A stretch of DNA of 64,000 nucleotides. Origin: Microbacterium sp. MYb66 (GTDB lineage Bacteria > Actinomycetota > Actinomycetes > Actinomycetales > Microbacteriaceae). A model generated the notes under the pieces. That model was not told where the DNA came from and searched no databases. It was given only the letters and a program-made list of their open reading frames with translations. The translations under genes and the position numbers were made by a program. Location: NCBI RefSeq assembly GCF_002979435.1, contig NZ_PCOV01000003.1, positions 1 through 64,000 of the forward strand. The letters run 5' to 3'. Shown one piece after another: positions 47,817 through 56,218 of this stretch (its first letter is position 1; every line of letters starts with the position of its first letter).

Positions 47817-48915
47817 CCCCGAGCCCTGCGTCGAGCACACCGCCCGAGTCCGCGAACAGGTGGAGATCCTCCACGTCCCATCCCACGAGGACCTCGTCCC
47901 CGGGAGCGCCGATGAAGTAGTCGCCGCCGCTGTGCTGCACACTCGCCTTGAGGTCGCCGATGCCGTCGACGCGCACGCTGTACGACGTGATCGCGCCGAG
48001 GGCCACGGCATCCGTCACGGTTCCGCGGAGGCGGCTCGCGCCCTGCGGACCCGAAACCGGGGAGGCCAGCGCCACCCGCTCCGGACGCAGGGTGACCGAG
48101 AGCGCCGCGCCCGCGGGGTGCGCCGACTCGGGAGCGGGCACCTCGATGCCGTCCGAGAAACGCAGGGACGACGCCGAGGACCGCTGGGCGCGCAGGGTGT
48201 TGTTGTCGCCCAGGAAGTTCGAGACGAACAGCGTCTCCGGCCGGTCGTAGAGGCCTCGCGGCGCGCCGAGCTGCTCGACGACGCCGTGGTTCATGATCGC
48301 GATGCGGTCGCTCATCGACATCGCCTCGTCCTGATCGTGCGTGACGTAGACCACGGTGATGCCGAGCTTGCGCTGCAGCGCTCTCAGCTCCTCCTGCAGG
48401 CGCTGGCGCAGCTTGCGGTCGAGGGCGCCGAGAGGCTCGTCCATCAGCAGCAGCGAGGGCTCGAAGACGAGGGTCCTGCCGATCGCGACCCGCTGCTGCT
48501 GGCCGCCGGAGAGCAGCGCCGCGTTCTTGTCGCGGTGCGGCGCCAGGTCGACCAGCTCGAGCACCTCCGCCACGCGACGGGCGATCTCCGGACGGGGCAC
48601 CCGTCGGGTCTCCAGCGGGAAGGCGATGTTCTGGGCCACGGTCATGTGCGGGAACAGGGCGTAGTTCTGGAAGACCACGCCGATGTTGCGTTTCTCGACC
48701 GGGACGGGAGCGACATCGCGGCCGTCGATCTCGATCGATCCGGTGGTCAGCGCCTCGAATCCGGCGATGAGCTTGAGGGTCGTGGTCTTGCCGGATCCCG
48801 ACGGCCCGAGGAGCGAGAAGAACTCCCCCTCGCGCACATCCAGCTCCGGCACCGAGAGCACCCGGACACCGTGGTAGTCCTTCGTGACTTCGCGCAGCGA
48901 CAGCTTGTGGCTCAC
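47809..48915 (-). CDS. ABC transporter ATP-binding protein, PotA type
   Basis: A 368-residue ATPase of the spermidine/putrescine/opine importer class. It shows the Walker A GPSGSGKTTTLK, Q-loop VVFQNYALFPHM, signature LLSGGQQQRVAIGR, Walker B LLLMDEPLGALD and switch VTHDQDEA, then a C-terminal TOBE/MOP-like regulatory domain (about 270-365). GTG at 48915 has GGAAGGA eight bases upstream. It couples with the fused permease and lipoprotein to import the substrate of the downstream hydrolases. Confidence 0.93.
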   Translation of the reverse strand: MSHKLSLREVTKDYHGVRVLSVPELDVREGEFFSLLGPSGSGKTTTLKLIAGFEALTTGSIEIDGRDVAPVPVEKRNIGVVFQNYALFPHMTVAQNIAFPLETRRVPRPEIARRVAEVLELVDLAPHRDKNAALLSGGQQQRVAIGRTLVFEPSLLLMDEPLGALDRKLRQRLQEELRALQRKLGITVVYVTHDQDEAMSMSDRIAIMNHGVVEQLGAPRGLYDRPETLFVSNFLGDNNTLRAQRSSASSLRFSDGIEVPAPESAHPAGAALSVTLRPERVALASPVSGPQGASRLRGTVTDAVALGAITSYSVRVDGIGDLKASVQHSGGDYFIGAPGDEVLVGWDVEDLHLFADSGGVLDAGLGDD

Positions 48916-50717
48916 GTCTGATTCCTTCCCTGTGTGATCTTTCGTCTCACCCTCTGGGTGATGACCCACGCGATCCCGATCACGGCGACCAGCGCCATGA
49001 AGAGCACGGCCACCACCCCGACCGTCGGATCCGTCTGCACCGCCAGCGCCTCGTAGATCCGTCGCGGCAGCGTCTTGGTCGACACCCCCGACAGGAAGAT
49101 GGCGATCGTCGACTCGTCGAACGAGGTGATGAAGGTGAGGAACAGCGAGGCGAGGATCTGCCCCGACAGCAGCGGGATGAGGATCCGGCGCACGATGCGC
49201 GCCCGACCCGCGCCGAGACTCGCGGCGGCCCGCTCGTAGTCGGGGTCGAGGGTCTGCATCCCCGCGAGCGTGATGATGAACGCCTGCGGCAGGGTGATGG
49301 CCACGTGCGCGAGGATGATGCCCGTCTGGGTGTCGATCAGGCCGACCTTGAGGAACGCGATGAAGAACGCTCCGGCGGCGACCACGGCCGGGAAGATCAA
49401 CGGGATCAGCAGGAACGGGGTGATCCCGCCGCGGAGGAGCTTCGACGCCGTGCGGCTGACCCCGATCGCGGCGAGCATGCCCAGCGCGGTCGCCACGAGC
49501 GCGGTGATGATGCCGACGCGGAAGCTGATGATGGTCGGGTCGAGCCACGTCGGCTCGAAGAACCGGGCGTACCAGGTCGTCGACCACGTCTGCGGCGGGA
49601 AGATGAGTGCGCGCGCGCCCGAGAACGAGATCGGGATCGCCAGGAGCTGCGGGATGAGGATCAGCACCGCGAGGAGGATCGAGACGCCCGTGCCGACGCC
49701 CTTGAGGTAGCTGAGTCGGGTGCGGTCCAGCGCCTGGGCGAAGACCATCACGGCCCTGGCGGGCAGCGAGGTCGTGGCCCTGACCTTCTTCGCGGGGGGC
49801 GCGACGACCGTGAGCGCCTCGGTCTCCGACCCGTCCGCGATCGCGGTGGCCGCCGGCGCCGCGGCGATCTGCGGGGCCACGACGTTCTGGATCTTCTGCC
49901 GGGAGAGCGCCGTGAACAGCAGGAGGATGAGGAAGACGACGAGTCCCAGCACCACGGATGCCGCGGCGGCGACCGAGTAGTTCGCCTGCTCCTCGATCGC
50001 CCCGTGGATGAACGAGCCCAGCATGCGTCCCGAGTTCCCGCCGAGCAGGGCGGGGACGGCGAAGGAGCCGGCGCTGTAGACCAGCGCGAGGATGAAGGTC
50101 ACCTGGATGCCGGAACGCGTGGCGGGGAGGAACACCCGGAAGAACGACTCGGCGGGCCCGGCTCCGAGGCTGCGCGCGGCGAGCATCCTGCTCGGGTCGA
50201 CGCGCTGGATGACCGGCACCAGGATCAGGACGACCAGGGGCAGCTGCGAGTGCACGAGGCCGATCGTCGTGGCGATGGAGTTGTAGATCAGGTCGGCCTT
50301 CGGCAGGCCGACCGAGGTCAGGAGCGAATTGATGAGGCCCTGCTGTCCGAGCACCACCTGCCAGGAGAAGGTGCGGATGAGGATCGACGTCAGGTACGGC
50401 GTGAGCACGCAGATGAAGAGGAAGCCCCGGAGGAAGCCGCGTGATCTCGCGATCGTGTACGCGATCGGGTAGCCGATGGCCACCGAGAGGACGGCGGCGA
50501 TCAGCGCCAGGACGACCGTGTTGACGAGGACGCCCTGGAAGCCGCTGCTCGCGAGCATGTCGACGTAGACGCCGATGCCGACCTCGCCGTCGCGCTCGGT
50601 GAAGCTGCGGATGATCAGCAGCGCGAGCGAGAGGATGTAGACGCCGAGCACGAATGCGGCGGCGGGCAGTGCGAACAGACCCCAACCGCGGCTCTGCCGC
50701 GATGCCCCGTCTGACAT
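48912..50717 (-). CDS. ABC permease, fused PotB-PotC type
   Basis: A 601-residue polytopic protein carrying two complete permease domains in one chain. The first (about 1-290) has the coupling loop AARSLGAGPAESFFRVFLPA; the second (about 350-600) has AAASLGAGRARIVRRILIPL. A polar linker (about 300-345) joins them. In most bacteria these are separate proteins. Both EAA loops are intact, so it should form the whole membrane channel. It overlaps the ATPase gene by GTGA, and is preceded by the binding protein gene. Confidence 0.9.
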   Translation of the reverse strand: MSDGASRQSRGWGLFALPAAAFVLGVYILSLALLIIRSFTERDGEVGIGVYVDMLASSGFQGVLVNTVVLALIAAVLSVAIGYPIAYTIARSRGFLRGFLFICVLTPYLTSILIRTFSWQVVLGQQGLINSLLTSVGLPKADLIYNSIATTIGLVHSQLPLVVLILVPVIQRVDPSRMLAARSLGAGPAESFFRVFLPATRSGIQVTFILALVYSAGSFAVPALLGGNSGRMLGSFIHGAIEEQANYSVAAAASVVLGLVVFLILLLFTALSRQKIQNVVAPQIAAAPAATAIADGSETEALTVVAPPAKKVRATTSLPARAVMVFAQALDRTRLSYLKGVGTGVSILLAVLILIPQLLAIPISFSGARALIFPPQTWSTTWYARFFEPTWLDPTIISFRVGIITALVATALGMLAAIGVSRTASKLLRGGITPFLLIPLIFPAVVAAGAFFIAFLKVGLIDTQTGIILAHVAITLPQAFIITLAGMQTLDPDYERAAASLGAGRARIVRRILIPLLSGQILASLFLTFITSFDESTIAIFLSGVSTKTLPRRIYEALAVQTDPTVGVVAVLFMALVAVIGIAWVITQRVRRKITQGRNQT

Positions 50718-50799
50718 GGGTGCTTCCCTTCCGGTTCTGACGGTGACGGGTCCGGTGCAGCGTCGCACCGGACCCGTCCGGTTCCGTGAGCGGGACGAC

Positions 50800-51882
50800 T
50801 CAGGAGTTGACGAACTCCTGCCAGCGGGCCGACACCTCGTCCCAGTTCTCGGCGTACCAGTCACCGTCGATGTAGAACGAGACCTCGTTGGTCTCGGGCG
50901 TCCCCGGGAGGTCGGCGCGCTCCTCCGCCGTGAGCTCGTCGAGGACCGTGGTGACGCTCGGCGTGTACTTGAGCGCGTCGAGCACCGCGCGCTGCTGGTC
51001 GGGCTCCAGCGCGAACTGGATGGCCTCGTACGCCTGGTCGGGGTTGGCGGCGTTCTTGGGGATCGTCAGCGACTGCACCGAGACGACGGCGCCGTTCCAG
51101 CTGTACTCGATGTTCGCGCCGCCGGACTGGATGTCGCGGATCCGACCGAGCGTGTAGAGCCCGGCGACGACCTCGCCCTGAGCGATCGCGACATCCTCCT
51201 GCCCGCCGAAGAGGGCGTTCGGCTTGATCTCCTCGAGCTTCGCGAAAGCGCGATCGATGTCGAGGGGATAGAGGTCGTCGACCGCGACGCCGTCGGCCAG
51301 CAGCGCGACCTCGAGCACCCCGGTGGGGTACGTCGGGAACGAGCGGGTGCCGGGGTACTTCTCGACGTCCCAGACCTCCGCCCAGGTCTCGGGGCCGCCG
51401 TCGGGGAAGGCGTCCGCGTTCCAGAACAGGTTCCGCGAGAACTGGTACCAGGGCACGCTGTACTCGTTGATGGTGTCCTGGCTCGCGACGTCCGAGACGT
51501 CGAGCTCGTCCATGTCGAGCGGCTGGAGCAGATCCCCCGCCATGAACTGCGCGAGGGTGCGCGACTCGGTGTCGACGAGGTCGGGGGTGGTGGCCCCCGC
51601 CGCGATGGTCTCGGCGAGCTTGGCGACGTTCGACCCGTCGGTGTCGTAGAGGATCTCGATCCCCGTCTCCTCGGAGAACGGGTCGAAGACGGCGGCGCGG
51701 ATCGACTCCTCGTAGCTGCCTCCGAAGCCCGAGTACAGCAGCGTGCCGCCCTCTTCGGTCTCGGCGCCTCCGCCTCCGCCGCCCGAGACTTCGCTGGACG
51801 TGCAGCCTGCGAGCGCGCCGGCGACGACGACGGCGGTGCCGAGCGCCAGCATCCGACGCGACGACCTTGACGAGTGAACCAT
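50800..51882 (-). CDS. Solute-binding lipoprotein, spermidine/putrescine/opine type
   Basis: A 360-residue secreted lipoprotein: a basic N-terminus, a hydrophobic core and the lipobox AGALAGCTSS with the lipidated cysteine near residue 28, a glycine-rich linker, then a type II binding fold beginning TLLYSGFGGSYEESIRAAVF. The pattern is that of PotD-like (polyamine/opine/peptide) receptors. It is the first gene of the importer-hydrolase operon. The start at 51882 has AAGGA eight bases upstream; an ATG at 51891 would put the ribosome site too close. Confidence 0.9.
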   Translation of the reverse strand: MVHSSRSSRRMLALGTAVVVAGALAGCTSSEVSGGGGGGAETEEGGTLLYSGFGGSYEESIRAAVFDPFSEETGIEILYDTDGSNVAKLAETIAAGATTPDLVDTESRTLAQFMAGDLLQPLDMDELDVSDVASQDTINEYSVPWYQFSRNLFWNADAFPDGGPETWAEVWDVEKYPGTRSFPTYPTGVLEVALLADGVAVDDLYPLDIDRAFAKLEEIKPNALFGGQEDVAIAQGEVVAGLYTLGRIRDIQSGGANIEYSWNGAVVSVQSLTIPKNAANPDQAYEAIQFALEPDQQRAVLDALKYTPSVTTVLDELTAEERADLPGTPETNEVSFYIDGDWYAENWDEVSARWQEFVNS

Positions 51883-52013
51883 GAGCGACATCCTTTCGAC
51901 CGGGTGTGAAAGCAGTGCGGGAACTCGATGACGCTGCACGGAGGCAATGTCGAAAGTTCGGGTTGGGCCGATGCTAGGACGAGCGGAGCCCGTGCATTCA
52001 TTGTCAATAGAAG

Positions 52014-52028
52014 CCATAACCAACGGAT
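52014..52028 (-). promoter_or_regulatory. CCATAAC-N4-GGAT element before the binding protein gene
   Basis: CCATAACCAACGGAT lies about 130 bases upstream of the importer operon start and matches the element before the LysR gene at 12 of 15 bases. The surrounding patch (51995-52035) is markedly AT-rich and includes TTGACA on the minus strand at 52002-52007, which may be a -35 box. Confidence 0.45.
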
Positions 52029-52119
52029 ATTCGATGTCGGCATGTGACCGCGGGGTTGACGAACGGCGCTCCTGATGCGGGAGCGGAAGCGGGGCGCGGA
52101 GCGGTGCGGGAAGGTCTGC

Positions 52120-53742
52120 TCAGTCGCGGTGCGAGCCTGAACCGTCGGTGAGTCCTGGGGTGGGAGTCGCGACCTCGAGGGCCGGAGCCGCGGGCACCTC
52201 CGACGCAGGCAGGTGCATGAAGCTCGCGACGAGCTCAGCCATCCGATCGGCCTCTTCGCGCGCTTCGCCGCTCTTCGACCACGCCGGGAACCTCAGCGTC
52301 AGGTCGGCGTCCTTCGTCACGACATCGACCACGGGCGCCTTGTCTGCGCGATCGGGGCGGCGCACATACCGGATGTCGTCGACGTCGAGCTCGATGTCGA
52401 TCGCCCCGACGCGGCGGAGGGAGTCCTGCTTGGTCACCAGGATGCGGCGATCGGTGACCGCCACCCACCCGGCTCCGAGGAGCGGGACGTTCCAGCGGTC
52501 GCAGGAGGCATCGGCGAGGGCGAGCACGCGCTCCCCCACGCCGAGCCGCAACGGCAGGATGCGCGTCAGCTCGTCGGGGATGTCCTTCTCGAACACCGTG
52601 ATCGCCGGCAGCACCAGCGGCTCGGGTTCACGCGGCGCCTCGTGACCGCGGATCTCCGCGAGGGCACCCTGCAGCTGTCGGACCATCCGCGTGGCATCCT
52701 TCGCCGCACGCGCGGTGCCGCCGATCTTGAAGGTGCGCTTGCCGGGCAGCTCGTCGATGATCGCGAACTCGCGGGCGAGCTGGTCGAGAAGCCAGTCGGT
52801 CTCGGCCAGCGTCTGCTCGTGGAGCGTCTGCGCGTTCGCGACGAGGGTCTTCAACAGCTCCGCGTCCTGCGGGTTCGACCGCGCGCTCTCGAGCAGATGC
52901 CCGGCCCGCAGCGCCTGGTAGACGAACCACGACGTCTGGGCGAGGAGCAGCGCCTGCACGTCGGCGATGATGGCCTGTCCGTTGTCGGTCAGGTACTGCT
53001 GGCGCTCCTTGTGTCCGACCTTCCCGCCCAGCTCGGCGACGTGCTGGCGGACCGCCTTCTCGAAGATGTCCCACTGGGTCGACAGCTCGCCCTGGTAGCC
53101 GCGGACCTCGGTGAAGACGGCGTCGGTCACCTCCCCGATGTGCCGGGCATGACCGAGCTCCCGGAGAAGCGTGTTGTGATAGCCGGTCACGCTGGACCAC
53201 TGGTCCTGCCGCACGACCTGCAGCACCTTCGACGTCAGTTCGAGGTTGTGCTTCGCGACGTTCGCGATCTGGTTGAGCTGCACCTGGATGACCATCAGCG
53301 TGATGGCGGGCCCCATCGCGGCGACGACGGATGCCGTGGTCGCCGCAGTCGCCGGAAGCCAGCGCACCTGCGCGGCGAACTTGCCTCCGCTGGCCAGGGT
53401 GCCGAGGTTCCACCCGTCTTTGACGATCGGTGCCGCCGTCTTCAGCGCCGCGAGCGTCTGGGGAGCGAGCCGCACGAGGCCCTGCGCCTGCATCGCGGCG
53501 TTCACACCCTGGGCCGCGATGTTGCCGAGGCCGACCGCGTTCCCCGCCGCCGTCGACACGGCGGAGCGCGTGGCCGCATCGAGGAACGTGAACGGGATGA
53601 GGTCGACGCCTTCGGGAACGCGATCACCGAACAGGACGGCGAGACCGTCTTCGAACTCGATCAGCGCCGTCGAGGGGAAGTCTTCGCCTGCTGGTGTCTC
53701 GTCGTCTCCGGAGCGCGCCTGTTCCACGAGTTCGTCCGTCAT
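52120..53742 (-). CDS. Unknown protein with PH-like C-terminal domain
   Basis: A 540-residue protein I do not recognise as a whole. The N-terminal third contains alanine-rich helices with one hydrophobic segment (about 130-155). The middle (160-370) is mostly helical and probably coiled. The last part (about 395-505) resembles a bacterial PH domain: GWVAVTDRRILVTKQDSLRR followed by IELDVDDIRYVRRPDRAD. No signal peptide. It may bind membrane or protein partners. It stands alone, 70 bases downstream of the CU044_5270-type gene. Confidence 0.6.
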   Translation of the reverse strand: MTDELVEQARSGDDETPAGEDFPSTALIEFEDGLAVLFGDRVPEGVDLIPFTFLDAATRSAVSTAAGNAVGLGNIAAQGVNAAMQAQGLVRLAPQTLAALKTAAPIVKDGWNLGTLASGGKFAAQVRWLPATAATTASVVAAMGPAITLMVIQVQLNQIANVAKHNLELTSKVLQVVRQDQWSSVTGYHNTLLRELGHARHIGEVTDAVFTEVRGYQGELSTQWDIFEKAVRQHVAELGGKVGHKERQQYLTDNGQAIIADVQALLLAQTSWFVYQALRAGHLLESARSNPQDAELLKTLVANAQTLHEQTLAETDWLLDQLAREFAIIDELPGKRTFKIGGTARAAKDATRMVRQLQGALAEIRGHEAPREPEPLVLPAITVFEKDIPDELTRILPLRLGVGERVLALADASCDRWNVPLLGAGWVAVTDRRILVTKQDSLRRVGAIDIELDVDDIRYVRRPDRADKAPVVDVVTKDADLTLRFPAWSKSGEAREEADRMAELVASFMHLPASEVPAAPALEVATPTPGLTDGSGSHRD

Positions 53743-53811
53743 CCCCGGTCCCCACTGATCTCGATGATTGGTAGCGCCATCCTCTCAGACCCGACGGACA
53801 CCGGGGTGACG

Positions 53812-54843
53812 TCAACGCGCGGGGGTGGGAGCGGAGTCCACGATCGATGTCGTGAACGTCTGGATGTTGTCCGGGATGCCGTCGGGCACGATCCCGTTCG
53901 GGTGACGCGCCGGATCGATGATCGAGACGAGCATCCCGGTCCGGGTGTCGACGACGAACTGCTGAACCGAGTCGGCGTTCGTCCGCTGGATCGTGGCGAG
54001 GTCGCCGTCCTCCGCGACGAGACTGATCTCCGGGAGCCGGGAGAGGGCTCCGAGCAGCGCCGCACGCAGATCGGCCGGGGGCAGGTTCTGGTACAGCGCG
54101 TTCAGGATCGCCAGCCCCGCGTACCCGCCCGGCGCCTGCGAATCGAACCAGGCCAGCAGGGCGTCGGGGTCGCGCGGCATCTCGTCGTACCGGTCGCGGT
54201 ACATGTCGATGGGCTGCGTCTCCTCGCCGTAGGTCCGGATGCCCGCAGGGTAGGCCCGAACCGAGGCCTCGTCGAGTTGCGGCTCGGCCAGGACGCTGTC
54301 CAGGAACTCCTGCCCCTCGGGGCCGTAGACCCCGGTCACCTCGTCGGCCCGGGTCTCCACGATCCAGTCCTGCGTCCGGTCCGCCGGCACGTACACGACC
54401 TCGACGGTGTGCCTCCGGAACCCTCCGCTCTCCGCCGGTCGATCCTGCGCGGTCCCATCCGTGGTGACCTGATCCATCGTCGTCTCCACCCGCAGGTACT
54501 GCCCCGGCGCGAGCTGCGCGTCGACGGCGGCGACCTGCGCGAGCGCGGCATCCGAGGCCCTCTCCAGCAGCTCCGCGGCCGAAGCCGACGAGACCCCGGC
54601 GGGTGCCACGACGCTGCCGGCGACGATCGAGACGACCGCGAAGGTCCCCAGTGCCGCAGCCCCGAGGCCGCCGATGCCGAGGCCGACGCCCAGCCCGACC
54701 CTCCGACGACGCTTCGTCCGCGCGGGGCGCGGCTTCGCGCGTTCGATCTCGATCGCCAGCACCTCCCGGGCGACGCTCAGGTCTTCGGCCTCCACGCTCG
54801 CCTCTTCCGAGCGGATCTCGCGCACATCATCCAGCAACCGCAT
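53812..54843 (-). CDS. CU044_5270 family membrane-anchored protein
   Basis: A 343-residue protein with a cytosolic N-terminus (about 1-46), one transmembrane helix (about 47-72) and a periplasmic domain containing repeated aspartate-rich strands. It matches the CU044_5270 family, which is encoded beside ECF sigma factors in actinobacteria and is thought to act as an anti-sigma-like or signal-receiving partner. It overlaps the upstream sigma gene by 17 bases and is co-transcribed with it. Confidence 0.8.
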   Translation of the reverse strand: MRLLDDVREIRSEEASVEAEDLSVAREVLAIEIERAKPRPARTKRRRRVGLGVGLGIGGLGAAALGTFAVVSIVAGSVVAPAGVSSASAAELLERASDAALAQVAAVDAQLAPGQYLRVETTMDQVTTDGTAQDRPAESGGFRRHTVEVVYVPADRTQDWIVETRADEVTGVYGPEGQEFLDSVLAEPQLDEASVRAYPAGIRTYGEETQPIDMYRDRYDEMPRDPDALLAWFDSQAPGGYAGLAILNALYQNLPPADLRAALLGALSRLPEISLVAEDGDLATIQRTNADSVQQFVVDTRTGMLVSIIDPARHPNGIVPDGIPDNIQTFTTSIVDSAPTPAR

Positions 54844-55414
54844 TGGTCTCCTCCTTCGCCATCCATGTCACTCGTGCGGCCCCTTTCGATCCCGGAGGCG
54901 CGAGCTTTCGTCGTACTCTGCTGAGCTTGGACCGGACGGTCCCGATCGGGATCCGCAAGGCGTCGGCGATCTGCTCGTAGGTGAGATCGCCCCAGGCATA
55001 CAGCAGCAGCACGTCGCGCTCCTTCGGCGAGAGCGCGGCGATCCGCGGGCCGAGAGCGTGCACCGCGGCGGAGGCGTCGAGCAGGGCGTCCGAGCGCTCC
55101 TCATGCGAATCGACCGACCGTGCCCGCTCCGACGTGCTCGCGCGCCACGCCCGCTCCTCGGTCCGCCGATGCCGGTGCATCACGCGGGTCGCGATCCCCA
55201 TCAGCCAGGGCCGGGCCGAGTCCGCCTCGGCGTCGAACGTCGCGCGCCTGCGGAACGCCACGAGGAACGTCTCGCTCAGCACATCGTCGACGGCATCCAA
55301 GCCGACACGACGGCGCGTGTAGCCGCCCACCGCCGCCGCGTGACGCTCGAAGATCTGCGCGAACAGCTCCGGCTCGGCGATCGACCGGGAGATGATTTCG
55401 CTGTCGTTGTCCAC
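54827..55414 (-). CDS. ECF RNA polymerase sigma factor
   Basis: A 195-residue sigma-70 family ECF factor with the region 2 helices (YTRRRVGLDAVDDVLSETFL and TFDAEADSARPWLMGIATRV) and region 4 (about 130-180; LSPKERDVLLLYAWGDLTYE, then IPIGTVRSKLSRVRRKL). It directs RNA polymerase to a small regulon and is probably held by the CU044_5270-type protein encoded just after it. The start is uncertain: GTG 55414 is used, GTG 55450 is possible, and neither has a strong ribosome site. TGCCCC-GTC-GGGGCA at 55424-55438 could form a small hairpin in the leader. Confidence 0.87.
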   Translation of the reverse strand: MDNDSEIISRSIAEPELFAQIFERHAAAVGGYTRRRVGLDAVDDVLSETFLVAFRRRATFDAEADSARPWLMGIATRVMHRHRRTEERAWRASTSERARSVDSHEERSDALLDASAAVHALGPRIAALSPKERDVLLLYAWGDLTYEQIADALRIPIGTVRSKLSRVRRKLAPPGSKGAARVTWMAKEETNAVAG

Positions 55415-55477
55415 ACTATGTATTGCCCCGTCGGGGCATCCCGGTTCCACTATCGCTGAAGATGCACGAGACGTCGA

Positions 55478-56092
55478 TCAGACCGCGACGGCGCTGATCG
55501 ACGCGTGCGGGCGGCGCCCTTCCTGCACCCGGGCGTCGCTGTCCACGACGGCGAAACCCGCACGTTCCAGCAGGGCCGACATCCCCTCGATCGACCAGAA
55601 GTACGCGGTCGTGACCGCATGCGGGAAGGCGACGCCGTCGGCACCGTCGAAGAAGCCGAGGAGCAGACCGCCCCCGTCGCGGAGGCCGCGGCGCACGGCG
55701 GTCAGGAGCGAGGGAAGTTCGCCGGGGTCTGCATGGATCACGGAGTACCAGGCGAGCACACCGCCGAGCGAGCCCGGCTCGATGTCGCTGTCGGCCAGGG
55801 ACGCCGCCCGATACGAGACGTGCGGGAATCGCGACGATGCGGTGTCGACGAACTCCGGCACGAGGTCGATGCCCTCCACGAGACACCCGCGATCGGCGAG
55901 GAAGGCCGTCCAATGCCCGGGTCCGCAGCCGGCATCGAGGAGGCGTCCGTCGATCCCGTCCGCCCACCGCGCGATGCGCTCCCGGTCGACCGCATCCATC
56001 TGCGCGATGTCGCCGAGGAGCTCCGTGTATTCCGCGGTGCGCGGCGCATACCCCTCTCGGATGCGCGCGTCGCTCGGGGAGCCGGTGGTCAT
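55478..56092 (-). CDS. SAM-dependent class I methyltransferase
   Basis: A 204-residue methyltransferase. The SAM-binding motif I is LLDAGCGPGHWTAFLADRG (about 47-65), the acidic residue of motif II is in VEGIDLVPEF, and post-motif GSLGGVLAWYSVIH follows. The substrate is not indicated. The start at 56092 is chosen because GAGAGGG lies just upstream. It stands alone downstream of the GH99-like gene terminator. Confidence 0.85.
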   Translation of the reverse strand: MTTGSPSDARIREGYAPRTAEYTELLGDIAQMDAVDRERIARWADGIDGRLLDAGCGPGHWTAFLADRGCLVEGIDLVPEFVDTASSRFPHVSYRAASLADSDIEPGSLGGVLAWYSVIHADPGELPSLLTAVRRGLRDGGGLLLGFFDGADGVAFPHAVTTAYFWSIEGMSALLERAGFAVVDSDARVQEGRRPHASISAVAV

Positions 56093-56175
56093 GGGTCGCC
56101 CTCTCCGTGACCGCGACGCGATCTCCGGCCTCCACGCTATCCACCCCGCGAGCGGGAGAGAACTCGGACCGGGAA

Positions 56176-56209
56176 GCGGGCACCCTCCGCAGTGACGGAG
56201 GGTGCCCGC
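56176..56209 (-). terminator. Hairpin after the GH99-like gene
   Basis: GCGGGCACCCTCCG (56176-56189) and its exact complement (56196-56209) form a perfect 14-base stem with a 6-base loop, 9 bases beyond the stop codon. It should end the glycan-locus transcript before the methyltransferase gene. Confidence 0.8.
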
Positions 56210-56218
56210 CTCCACGGA

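Noticed and set aside
51971..52007. Consensus sigma-70 promoter before the binding protein gene
   Set aside because: TTGACA is present on the minus strand, but the nearest -10-like hexamers are 21-25 bases away, too far for a standard promoter.
37674..52028. Ectoine or creatine degradation operon
   Set aside because: The M24 protein fits the creatinase/ectoine hydrolase group, but the DoeB deacetylase, DoeD transaminase, sarcosine oxidase and typical regulators are absent, so neither pathway name is supported.
52213..54924. 903-residue open frame on the plus strand
   Set aside because: It is antisense to the unknown PH-tail gene, the CU044_5270 gene and the start of the sigma gene; composition is that of a shadow frame, with no recognisable domain.
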